Positions 46,593 through 55,452 of a stretch of DNA of 64,000 nt are shown in pieces (within the stretch, counting starts at the first letter, position 1; each line of letters opens with the position of its first letter). The notes under the pieces are model-generated. The model made no database searches, was not told where the DNA came from, and saw nothing but the letters and a program-made list of their open reading frames with translations. Origin of the DNA: Candidatus Thiodictyon syntrophicum (GTDB taxonomy: Bacteria; Pseudomonadota; Gammaproteobacteria; Chromatiales; Chromatiaceae); the NCBI RefSeq assembly GCF_002813775.1, contig NZ_CP020370.1, positions 434,001 through 498,000 on the forward strand, given 5' to 3'. Both the position numbers and the translations under genes were made by a program.

Positions 46593-46847
46593 CCGCCGCC
46601 GGGAACGGCGCCCGACCCCGGCACGCCGGCGACCACCGGTGCTGGCAACCGCTGGCCTGGCGAGCGTGACGCATGCCCGAGTACCGGTCCGACAACCCTC
46701 CCGGCACCTGCCAAACCTTCTGCCGCAACCCCCGGTCAGGGCCAACGCACCCCGCAGCGGCCAACGCCAGCGCCCAACGGCGCCGACGCCGCCCAATGTC
46801 AGCCGGCGGCAGGGTTATGCTTCAGGGCTGGCGCTCCTCAGTGTTGG

Positions 46848-46876
46848 TTGACGGGCGCTGCTAAGGTCTGGATAAT
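46848..46876 (+). promoter_or_regulatory. Sigma-70 promoter of the mla operon
   Basis: TTGACG at 46848-46853 and GATAAT at 46871-46876 are separated by 17 bases. Both are close to consensus and rare in this GC-rich DNA. They lie 46 bases before the mlaF ATG and 8 bases after the target duplication of the transposable element. Confidence 0.75.
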
Positions 46877-46921
46877 CACTCGTTTTATTTACAAACTTAG
46901 CAGCAGGCGGAACCGGTCACC

Positions 46922-47857
46922 ATGGGACGGGGAGGAGACGAGCAGCCCCCTGACGGGGCACCGAGCGACGACGGGTCCCGTGATGCGGCCACTGCGCCTG
47001 CCGGTTCCGAATCCACCCGGCTCGCCCCGGTGTCGGCCCCGGTGTCGGCCGGGGGCGATTGCCTGGTGCGGATTCGCGGCCTGAGCTTCTCTCACGGGCC
47101 ACGGGTGATCTTCGACCGGGTGGACCTCGACATTCCACGCGGTGCCGTGACCGCCGTGATGGGCCCGAGCGGGACCGGCAAGACCACCTTGCTGAAGCTC
47201 ATCAGCGGTCAGTTGCGGCCGGACGCGGGGTCCATCGAGGTCGACGGGGAGCCGGTTCAGGCGCTGGGGCGCGCCGCGCTCTACAACCTGCGCCGCCGTA
47301 TGGGGATGCTGTTTCAGAGCGGCGCCTTACTGACGGATCTCAGCGTCTTCGACAACGTGGCCTATCCGTTGCGTGAGCACACGGACCTGAAGCCGGCGAT
47401 CGTCCGTAAGCTGGTCCTGCTGAAGCTGGAGGCGGTTGGCCTGCGCGGTGCCCGCGACCTGATGCCAAGCGAGCTGTCGGGCGGGATGGCCCGGCGCGTG
47501 GCCCTGGCCCGCGCGATCGCCCTGGACCCGATGATGATCCTCTATGACGAGCCCTTCACCGGCCAGGACCCGATTTCCATGGGGGTGTTGGTGACTCTGA
47601 TCCGCCAGCTCAACGACGCGAGTCGCATGACCAGCATCGTGGTTTCCCATGACGTGCGTGAGACCGCGAGCATCGCCGACTTCATCTATGTCATCGCCGG
47701 CGGGCGGGTGATGGCCCAGGGGACGCCGGCCATGATCGCCGCGGAGCGCTCGGCCTGGGTGCGCCAGTTCATGGACGGGTTGGCGGACGGGCCTGTCCAC
47801 TTCCACTATCCGGCGCCCGCCCTGGCGGCCGACCTGCTGACCCGGGGGTTGGGCTAG
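46922..47857 (+). CDS. mlaF: Phospholipid transport ABC ATPase MlaF
   Basis: This 311-residue ATPase drives the Mla pathway, which keeps outer-membrane lipid asymmetry. It has Walker A VMGPSGTGKTTLLKL, Q-loop MLFQSGALLTDLSVFDNVAYP, signature SELSGGMARRVALARAIA, Walker B MMILYDEPFTGQDP and H-loop VVSHDVRE. The first 45 residues are a hydrophilic extension rich in Gly, Asp and Pro, not usual for MlaF; a later start is possible but no good ribosome site was seen. MlaE starts at the next base after the stop. Operon order is mlaFEDCB. Confidence 0.95.
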   Translation: MGRGGDEQPPDGAPSDDGSRDAATAPAGSESTRLAPVSAPVSAGGDCLVRIRGLSFSHGPRVIFDRVDLDIPRGAVTAVMGPSGTGKTTLLKLISGQLRPDAGSIEVDGEPVQALGRAALYNLRRRMGMLFQSGALLTDLSVFDNVAYPLREHTDLKPAIVRKLVLLKLEAVGLRGARDLMPSELSGGMARRVALARAIALDPMMILYDEPFTGQDPISMGVLVTLIRQLNDASRMTSIVVSHDVRETASIADFIYVIAGGRVMAQGTPAMIAAERSAWVRQFMDGLADGPVHFHYPAPALAADLLTRGLG

Positions 47858-48670
47858 ATGGGCCGGCGCGCCCGCGCGTTCGCGGACGGGCTCCTGAACC
47901 CGCTGGCCCGGCTCGGTCAACGGGGGCTCAAGGCCCTGGCCGGGCTGGGGCGGGCGAGCCTGCTCCTCGTGGGTATCCTGGCGGGTTCCGCGCCCCTGCT
48001 GCGGCGCCCGCGCCTGCTGCTTGCCCAGGTCTACAATGTCGGGGTCCTGTCCGTGCTGATCGTGGCGGTGTCCGGCTTCTTCGTCGGCATGGTGCTGGGG
48101 TTGCAGGGTTTCTATGTCCTGTCGCAGTTCGGGGCCAAAGAGAGCCTGGGGGTGATGGTCGCCGCCTCTCTGGTGCGTGAACTGGGGCCGGTGGTCACGG
48201 CGCTCCTGGTGGCCGGGCGGGCCGGCTCGGCCCTGACCGCCGAGATCGGGCTGATGAAGGCGACGGAACAACTCGCGGGGCTGGAGCTGATGGCGGTGGA
48301 CCCGGTGCACCGCATCCTGACCCCGCGTTTCTACGGCGGCCTGATCTCGATGCCGCTCCTGGCCGCCCTGTTCAGCGCGGTGGGGGTGCTTGGCGGTTAT
48401 TTCGTCGGGGTCGGACTCCTCGGGGTCGATGACGGCGCCTTTTTCGGTCAGATGCAGGCCAAGATCGACTTCCGTGAGGATCTCGTCAACGGCGTGATCA
48501 AAAGCCTGGTGTTCGGCCTGGTGGTCGCCTGGATCAGCCTGTTCCAGGGGTATGATGCAACCCCCACCTCCGAGGGCGTGAGCCGCGCCACCACCCGGGC
48601 GGTGGTCCATTCGGCCCTGGCGGTGCTGGCGATCGATTTCGTCCTGACGGCCCTGATGTTCGGTAATTGA
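47858..48670 (+). CDS. mlaE: Phospholipid transport permease MlaE
   Basis: This 270-residue inner-membrane permease has five to six membrane segments and the MlaE motifs [76 protein letters not shown] and [19 protein letters not shown]. It forms the MlaFEDB complex. Its last codons are part of a small tandem duplication: TGTTCGGTAATTGA is repeated just past the stop (48658-48690), giving a second copy of the gene end in the mlaE-mlaD spacer. Confidence 0.96.
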   Translation: MGRRARAFADGLLNPLARLGQRGLKALAGLGRASLLLVGILAGSAPLLRRPRLLLAQVYNVGVLSVLIVAVSGFFVGMVLGLQGFYVLSQFGAKESLGVMVAASLVRELGPVVTALLVAGRAGSALTAEIGLMKATEQLAGLELMAVDPVHRILTPRFYGGLISMPLLAALFSAVGVLGGYFVGVGLLGVDDGAFFGQMQAKIDFREDLVNGVIKSLVFGLVVAWISLFQGYDATPTSEGVSRATTRAVVHSALAVLAIDFVLTALMFGN

Positions 48671-48703
48671 TGTTCGGTAATTGATGTTCTGGGAACTGGA
48701 GTC

Positions 48704-49174
48704 ATGGCCAAGCAACACACGATCGAGGTCTGGGTCGGCGCCTTCATGGCGGTGGGGTTCATCGCCCTGTTCTTTCTGGCCATGCAGGTCAGCAATCTGA
48801 GCGCCAATGCCGCCGCCGACGGCTATCGGGTGAGCGCGCGCTTCACCAACGCGGGCAGCCTCAAGGCGCGGGCCCCGGTCAACATGGCGGGGGTGCGGGT
48901 CGGGCGGGTGGAGGAGGTGCGTCTGGACAAGAACACCTATGAGGCGGTGGTCATCATGCGCATCGACAAGGGGGTGGACAGCATTCCGACCGACACCTTT
49001 GCGAACATCTTCACGGCCGGTCTGCTCGGCGAGCAGTATGTCGGCCTGCAACCCGGCGGGAGTCAGGACTATCTGCGCGACGGGGATGAGATCACCCAGA
49101 CCCAGTCGGCCCTGATCCTGGAACAGTTGATCGGTCAATTTCTATTCAAGAAGGCAGAGGAGGGCGGCAAATGA
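48704..49174 (+). CDS. mlaD: MCE-domain lipid-binding protein MlaD
   Basis: This 156-residue protein has one N-terminal membrane helix (VGAFMAVGFIALFFLAMQV) and one MCE domain (GYRVSARFTNAGSLKARAPV, MAGVRVGRVEEVRLD, FTAGLLGEQYVGLQPGG). It forms a hexameric ring on MlaE in the periplasm. GGA lies just before the ATG at 48704. The stop overlaps the mlaC start (ATGA). Confidence 0.95.
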   Translation: MAKQHTIEVWVGAFMAVGFIALFFLAMQVSNLSANAAADGYRVSARFTNAGSLKARAPVNMAGVRVGRVEEVRLDKNTYEAVVIMRIDKGVDSIPTDTFANIFTAGLLGEQYVGLQPGGSQDYLRDGDEITQTQSALILEQLIGQFLFKKAEEGGK

Positions 49175-49788
49175 TGACGCGACGTTACTTACTGTTACTC
49201 GTGACCCTGTGCCCACTGCTGTGGGGGGCGGCCGTGCCGGCGTCGCCGGACGACGCCACGGCGCTGGTGAAGCGTACCGCGGAGAAGATGCTGAGCACCC
49301 TGGAGGCGCGCCGCGCCGAGGTGAACAAGAACCCCGCCATCATCTTCGGCATGGTCGATGAGATCCTGGCGCCCCACTTCGATTTCCAGAAGATCACCCA
49401 GGGCGCCCTGGGTCCGCAATGGCGCGCGGCCACCCCGGCCCAGCAGAAGGCCCTGTCGGACGGGTTCAAGCAGGTGCTGGTGCGCACCTATGCGCGCTCG
49501 CTGCTCAATTACTCCGGCCAGGAGATCCGTTATCTGCCGGTGCGGCCGGGCGCCCGGGACAACACCGTCACCGTCTCCACCGAGGTGCGGGCGGCCGGTG
49601 CGAACCCGGTGCCGATCGACTACCGCATGTACGATAACGGCGCGGGCTGGAAGGTCTACGACGTAATCGTCAACAACGCGAGCCTGGTCAGCAATTACCG
49701 CAGCAGTTTCGCCACGGAGATCCGCGAGAAGGGTATCGACGGGCTGATCACCAAGCTCGGCGCGATGAACCGCAAGGGCCAGGATTGA
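49171..49788 (+). CDS. mlaC: Periplasmic phospholipid-binding protein MlaC
   Basis: This 205-residue protein has a signal peptide (YLLLLVTLCPLLWGAAVPASP) and the MlaC/Tol-Ttg2 domain with EILAPHFDFQKITQGALG, QWRAATPAQQKALSDGFKQV, LVRTYARSLLNYSGQEI and IDYRMYDNGAGWKVYDVIVN followed by SLVSNYRSSFATEI. It shuttles phospholipids between the outer membrane and MlaFEDB. The stop overlaps the mlaB start. Confidence 0.95.
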   Translation: MMTRRYLLLLVTLCPLLWGAAVPASPDDATALVKRTAEKMLSTLEARRAEVNKNPAIIFGMVDEILAPHFDFQKITQGALGPQWRAATPAQQKALSDGFKQVLVRTYARSLLNYSGQEIRYLPVRPGARDNTVTVSTEVRAAGANPVPIDYRMYDNGAGWKVYDVIVNNASLVSNYRSSFATEIREKGIDGLITKLGAMNRKGQD

Positions 49789-50080
49789 AGGCGCGCCTGA
49801 TCGCGACGGGGCAGCGCGATGCACGGGTCGAAGGGCCGCTGGACTTCGACACTGTGGGTCCGCTGTTGGCGGCGGGTGAGGCGCTGCTGCGGCGCCCCGG
49901 TGCGCTGCGGATCGATCTGGGCGGCGTGAGCGCCGCCAACAGCGCCGGCCTGGCCCTGCTGCTGGAGTGGATGGATATCGCCCGCTCCCGCCGGATCACG
50001 CTGAGTTATCTGCATCTGCCCGAGTCACTGCGGCGCATTGCCGCCTTTTCCAACCTCGAGGCCCTGCTGCCAGTAGAAGA

Positions 50081-50090
<10 letters not shown>
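49785..50090 (+). CDS. mlaB: STAS-domain protein MlaB
   Basis: This protein of about 101 residues is a STAS-domain subunit that binds MlaF: VEGPLDFDTVGPLLAAGEALL, IDLGGVSAANSAGLALLLEWM and LPESLRRIAAFSNLEALLPV. The start is a TTG that overlaps the mlaC stop (TTGA), with AAGGG upstream; there is no other plausible start. In many gammaproteobacteria a BolA-like gene (ibaG) follows before murA; here only a repeat lies there. Confidence 0.9.
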
Positions 50091-52183
<2,093 letters not shown>

Positions 52184-52214
52184 TACGGGAGTACGGGAGG
52201 TCGCTGGTCCGCAC

Positions 52215-52250
52215 AGCGGACCCTACGGGCACGGGGGCGTAGGGTCCGCT
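52215..52250. terminator. Hairpin between the convergent hisG and dhc genes
   Basis: AGCGGACCCTACG at 52215-52227 pairs perfectly with 52238-52250 around a ten-base loop. It lies between two converging genes, 31 bases after hisG and 2 bases before the diheme cytochrome stop, so it could serve as a two-way terminator. No T-run follows. Confidence 0.6.
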
Positions 52251-52251
52251 C

Positions 52252-52821
52252 TCAATCCTCGAAGCGCCCCACGCCCGGGATATTGACCTGATGCTCGTTG
52301 AAGTCCCCCTGGTCCGCGCCCGGGTGGCAGGCGGCGCAGGCGCTGAAGCTCTTGACCTGCGGATTGTCCTTCACGTAGCGGATGGGGACCTCGTCGTGCT
52401 TGCGTTTGAAATAGGTGGTCTGGGTGATACGCGGCAGCCCGTCGCCGGTGATCTTTCCGGCCGCGAAGGAGCGGGCGCGTTTGCCGTCGCTGCGGTCCGC
52501 TGCATTGGCGTCGAGGTAGGCGAGGAGTTCGTCCTTGAGTGCCGGGTCCAGGCTCGCATCGTCACCGAAGTGCTGGTCCAGGGTGTTCATGATGCGGCCC
52601 CAGGCCGCCGCGGGCAGGAGCCCGGGTTGATAGGCGAAGTGGCAGCCGCCGCATTCGGTACGGTAGCCTTCATTGGTCACGGGGGCCAGGTCGCCGCGGG
52701 TGCGCGAGCCCTGCGTCGGCGCCCGGCCGCCGCGGTCGTCGTCGTGTTCACTCCAGGCCAGTCCGCTCGCCCCCAGGGCGATCAGGGCCGCGCCCATGAC
52801 GGTGATGAATGCTGCTCTCAT
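52252..52821 (-). CDS. Diheme cytochrome c (DHC family)
   Basis: This 189-residue exported cytochrome has a signal peptide (AFITVMGAALIALGASGLAWS) and two heme c motifs, CGGCH near residue 58 and CAACH near residue 163, in the contexts NEGYRTECGGCHFAYQPG and FSACAACHPGADQGDF. The pattern matches DHC of Rhodobacter sphaeroides, which passes electrons to the SHP heme protein. GGAGAG lies before the ATG. It is the last gene of cytochrome b, SHP, DHC on the minus strand. Confidence 0.9.
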   Translation of the reverse strand: MRAAFITVMGAALIALGASGLAWSEHDDDRGGRAPTQGSRTRGDLAPVTNEGYRTECGGCHFAYQPGLLPAAAWGRIMNTLDQHFGDDASLDPALKDELLAYLDANAADRSDGKRARSFAAGKITGDGLPRITQTTYFKRKHDEVPIRYVKDNPQVKSFSACAACHPGADQGDFNEHQVNIPGVGRFED

Positions 52822-52915
52822 TGGGTATCTCTCCGAGTGATCGTGGGATGGGCCGCCGACCGGCGCGGGGGGGGGCGATGGGGTCGGACCCGGCGGGCGT
52901 TCGGCGGCTGCGTGT

Positions 52916-53326
52916 CTAAAGCGATTGAATATACTTTACGAAATCGCCCTTCTCCTGGGGCCTGCAGTCGCGCCCGAGGGTCCAGCGGCAGTTGCGGCCG
53001 AGCCATTTCTCGACCTTGGCGGGGTCGGTAAGGCGCTTGGGGTTGCTCGAGACGGCCAGGGGTTCGATGGGCTTGCCGGTGGCGGCGTGCTTGCCGGACT
53101 TGGTGGGGTCGGTGCCGTGGCAGGTGGCGCAACTGCGCGACTCCCCCTCGACCTGGTGTTTCGCCGTCCACGCCTGGGCACCGGCGGCGGCGCTGAAGGG
53201 GCCGGCCCCCTGACCCTGGTAGGTGGCAAGCAGATCGTCGCCCGGGGCCGCCGCGGCGCTGTCCGCCAGGGCGCCGACGCCGATGGCAAGGGCGAGAACC
53301 AGATGTCTGCTGAAGTTTGCGTTCAT
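52916..53326 (-). CDS. SHP-like monoheme cytochrome (DUF1924)
   Basis: This 136-residue exported cytochrome has a signal peptide (LVLALAIGVGALADSAAAAP), one heme c motif CATCH near residue 67, and the late segment KWLGRNCRWTLGRDC. In SHP of Rhodobacter sphaeroides an Asn is the distal heme ligand that swings away to bind O2 or NO; the Asn in GRNC is the likely equivalent, and the two nearby Cys may form the family's disulfide (inference). It lies 9 bases after the cytochrome b gene and before DHC, the known shp-dhc-cytb association. Confidence 0.85.
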   Translation of the reverse strand: MNANFSRHLVLALAIGVGALADSAAAAPGDDLLATYQGQGAGPFSAAAGAQAWTAKHQVEGESRSCATCHGTDPTKSGKHAATGKPIEPLAVSSNPKRLTDPAKVEKWLGRNCRWTLGRDCRPQEKGDFVKYIQSL

Positions 53327-53335
53327 AGTTGGGTG

Positions 53336-53965
53336 TCATTCCTCTTCGTTTCGTTTGTAGCCGTCGATCATGCCGCGCACCAGGTTCTCGCGGTGTTGCA
53401 GGCTGCTGAGCGCCACCCCGAGCAGGTGCAGCGGGACCAGGGCCAGGGTCGCCCAGGCGAGAAATTCGTGGATCTCCTTGAAGTCATGCGCGGTCGCGGC
53501 GGAGACCCCCAGCAGGTAGGGCGCAAGCGGTCCGGAGAGTTCGCCGGCGCCCAGCACCATAAGGCCGGTCACCGCGGTGAGGCCAAAGCCCGTCATCAGG
53601 GCCACCGCCATGGCCGCGCCGGCCGGGTTGTGGCCCAGGAACCGGCGCGGGTGACCGCGCAGGACCTCACCCAGGTAGGCCAGGGTGGCGCGGGGGCCGC
53701 GTACGAATGACGACCAGCGGGCATGGCGGGGGCCGATCAGCCCCCAGATGAGACGCATGCCGATCAGGGTGAGCACCGTGTAGCCGGCGAAGGTGTGCAG
53801 GCCGAGCAGTTCGTCCTCGGTGAGGAAGCAGATCAGCACGGCGCCGCCAAGCCCCCAATGGAACAGGCGCACCAAGGGGTCCCAGACGCGGACCTGGGCG
53901 GGCGGTGACGCGGCGGCGGGTCGCATCGCACCCGGGTCCGCGGTGATGGGGTTCGGATGGTTCAT
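53336..53965 (-). CDS. Cytochrome b561-type membrane protein
   Basis: This 209-residue protein has four to five membrane helices with heme-ligand histidines in VRLFHWGLGGAVLICF, LGLHTFAGYTVLTLIGMRLIWG, HDFKEIHEFLAWATLALVPLHLLGV. It is the quinol-side electron donor expected for DHC and SHP. The protein is short and soluble parts are absent, as usual for cytochrome b/b6-domain partners of this type. It heads the minus-strand operon; the divergent PepSY gene begins at 54167. Confidence 0.92.
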   Translation of the reverse strand: MNHPNPITADPGAMRPAAASPPAQVRVWDPLVRLFHWGLGGAVLICFLTEDELLGLHTFAGYTVLTLIGMRLIWGLIGPRHARWSSFVRGPRATLAYLGEVLRGHPRRFLGHNPAGAAMAVALMTGFGLTAVTGLMVLGAGELSGPLAPYLLGVSAATAHDFKEIHEFLAWATLALVPLHLLGVALSSLQHRENLVRGMIDGYKRNEEE

Positions 53966-54011
53966 GGTTCGGGTGACTCCCCGGTTAGGATCTCGAGAGT
54001 GCTGTTGGTGC

Positions 54012-54061
54012 CGTTATCGTTGTCGTTGTCGATTGCGTTTGACTTGTTCTTGACCCGTTCC
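54012..54061. repeat. Partial hexanucleotide-repeat element, copy 4
   Basis: Only one short arm (about three CGTTGT units, 54013-54032) and the flank GACTTGTTCTTGACCCGTT (54041-54059) remain of the element seen at 1391, 7356 and 24888; the core and second arm are missing. It sits in the divergent region between the cytochrome b and PepSY genes, where promoters must lie. Confidence 0.65.
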
Positions 54062-54166
54062 TTATGCGTGATGATGAGGGGCTCAGTCTGCGGGGCGACC
54101 CATGAACACCCCCTGAGCGGGCCTGTCAGCGGTTTGTCAGCATGGATTGGCCTAGAATCGGTGCCT

Positions 54167-54538
54167 ATGGACAGACTCAGCAAAGGCGCGGTGTTGGCGA
54201 TGGCCCTGGCCCTGGCGGCCGGGCCCGGTAGTGCCCATGAGGGTAGCCGCCACGGCGGCCGGGACTGGGAGGACGCCGGTCACAGTTACGACCGCGCCCG
54301 CCGGGCCAGCGAGCGCGGTGAGATCCTGAGTCTGACCGAGATCTACCGCCGCGCCGCCGCGCGGTTCCCCGGCCGGGTGCTGGAGGCGGAACTGGAACTG
54401 GAATCGGACCAGGGCCCGGAGCAGAAGCCCGGGCACTGGGTCTATGAACTGAAGATCCTGGCCCCCGGGGGGCGCCTGCTCAAGGTGCATCTGGACGCCC
54501 ATTCGGGCGCGATTCTGGATCAGGAGGAGGATGACTGA
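54167..54538 (+). CDS. PepSY-domain periplasmic protein
   Basis: This protein of about 123 residues has a signal peptide (VLAMALALAAGPGSAHEG) and a PepSY domain (SERGEILSLTEIYRRAAARFPG, VLEAELELE, WVYELKILAPGGRLLKVHLD, SGAILDQEED). PepSY proteins of this size are often encoded with two-component systems and cytochromes and may inhibit or sense periplasmic proteins. The ATG at 54167 is supported by the signal peptide; the frame is open upstream over the repeat. The stop overlaps the response regulator start by one base (TGATG). Confidence 0.85.
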   Translation: MDRLSKGAVLAMALALAAGPGSAHEGSRHGGRDWEDAGHSYDRARRASERGEILSLTEIYRRAAARFPGRVLEAELELESDQGPEQKPGHWVYELKILAPGGRLLKVHLDAHSGAILDQEEDD

Positions 54539-55206
54539 TGCGCATTCTGGTGGTGGAGGATGATCCGCGGACGCTCGACACCCTGACCCGCGCCCTGGAG
54601 GCCGCGGGCTACCTGGTGGAGCACACGGACGACGGGGAAGACGCCTGGTTTCGCGGTGACACCGAGCCCTACGCGGCGGTGCTCCTGGACCTGGGGCTCA
54701 AGGGCATGGACGGGCTCGCGGTGCTCAAGCGCTGGCGCGCGGCCGGGCGGGACCTGCCGGTGCTGATCCTCACCGCCCGGGGTGACTGGAGCGAGCGGGT
54801 GGAGGGAATCGACGCCGGGGCGGACGATTACCTGCCCAAACCCTTCCGGGTGGAGGAGGTCCTGGCCCGCCTGCGGGCCCTCCTGCGGCGCGCCGGGGGT
54901 CAGTCCTCACCGGTCCTCGCGGCCGGCCCCTTGGCGCTCGATACCCGCCAGATGCGGGTGACCCTGGACGGCATCCCGGTCCATCTGTCGCCCCAGGAGT
55001 ATCGACTCTTGAGCGTGCTGCTGCACCACAAGGGGTCCGTGGTCTCCCAGGGTGAACTGGCCGATCAGATCTACAGCGACGGGATCGAGCGCGATACCAA
55101 CGGCGTGGAGGTCCTGATCGGGCGCCTGCGCCGCAAGCTCGGGGCCGACCTGATCGAGACCCGGCGCGGCTTCGGGTATCTCATCGACGACCCCGCAGTC
55201 CCTTGA
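54538..55206 (+). CDS. OmpR/QseB-family response regulator
   Basis: This 222-residue regulator has a receiver domain with MRILVVEDDPRTL, phospho-Asp at 51 in VLLDLGLKGMDGL and LILTARGDWSERV, and a winged-helix domain with VHLSPQEYRLLSVLLHHKG and EVLIGRLRRKLGADLIETRRGFGYL. It pairs with the sensor kinase gene downstream and probably controls the divergent SHP/DHC/cytochrome b genes (inference from the arrangement). An inverted 10-bp repeat separates it from the kinase. Confidence 0.94.
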   Translation: MRILVVEDDPRTLDTLTRALEAAGYLVEHTDDGEDAWFRGDTEPYAAVLLDLGLKGMDGLAVLKRWRAAGRDLPVLILTARGDWSERVEGIDAGADDYLPKPFRVEEVLARLRALLRRAGGQSSPVLAAGPLALDTRQMRVTLDGIPVHLSPQEYRLLSVLLHHKGSVVSQGELADQIYSDGIERDTNGVEVLIGRLRRKLGADLIETRRGFGYLIDDPAVP

Positions 55207-55218
55207 CCCGGAGAGAAG

Positions 55219-55439
55219 ATTGGCCGCAAATGAACGCGAATGAACGCAAATTAAAGAGAATGAGGAAGGCGGTGGCGTGCGCGAAGCGTCGAGCTCCCCG
55301 GAGAACGGCTTGAGCACAGGGCGCCGGCGTACTCGGGTGGCCAGCCGCTCCGGACCAGGGGCGGCGGAAGCACTCCCGGACACGACGCATCATCGCAGTG
55401 TTCTCTTATTTGCGTCTATTTGCGTTCATTTGCGGCCAA
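55219..55439. repeat. Inverted arms of 10-bp tandem repeats between regulator and kinase
   Basis: The left arm (55220-55260) begins TTGGCCGCAAATGAACGC and repeats the unit TGAACGCAAA; the right arm (55401-55439) is its near-perfect inverse. About 140 unrelated bases lie between. It separates two genes that are normally adjacent and its right arm ends 14 bases before the kinase ATG. The design is the same as at 362-503 with a different unit. Confidence 0.85.
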
Positions 55440-55452
55440 GAATTTCTTCCTG

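Larger units (their letters stand above)
44022..46830 (+). mobile_element. 2809-bp transposable element encoding a DruA-like (DUF4338) protein and a DDE transposase
   Basis: The ends are inverted repeats with 18 perfect bases, CAGCCCTGAAGCATAACC at 44022-44039 and its complement at 46813-46830, continuing imperfectly for about nine more bases. The 9-base direct repeat GCGCTCCTC flanks it (44013-44021 and 46831-46839). Two coupled genes fill it (44170-45075 and 45072-46592). The intact ends and exact duplication show it moved as one unit. It sits between kdsD and mlaF, 8 bases from a likely -35 element. I cannot name the IS family from memory. Confidence 0.93.
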
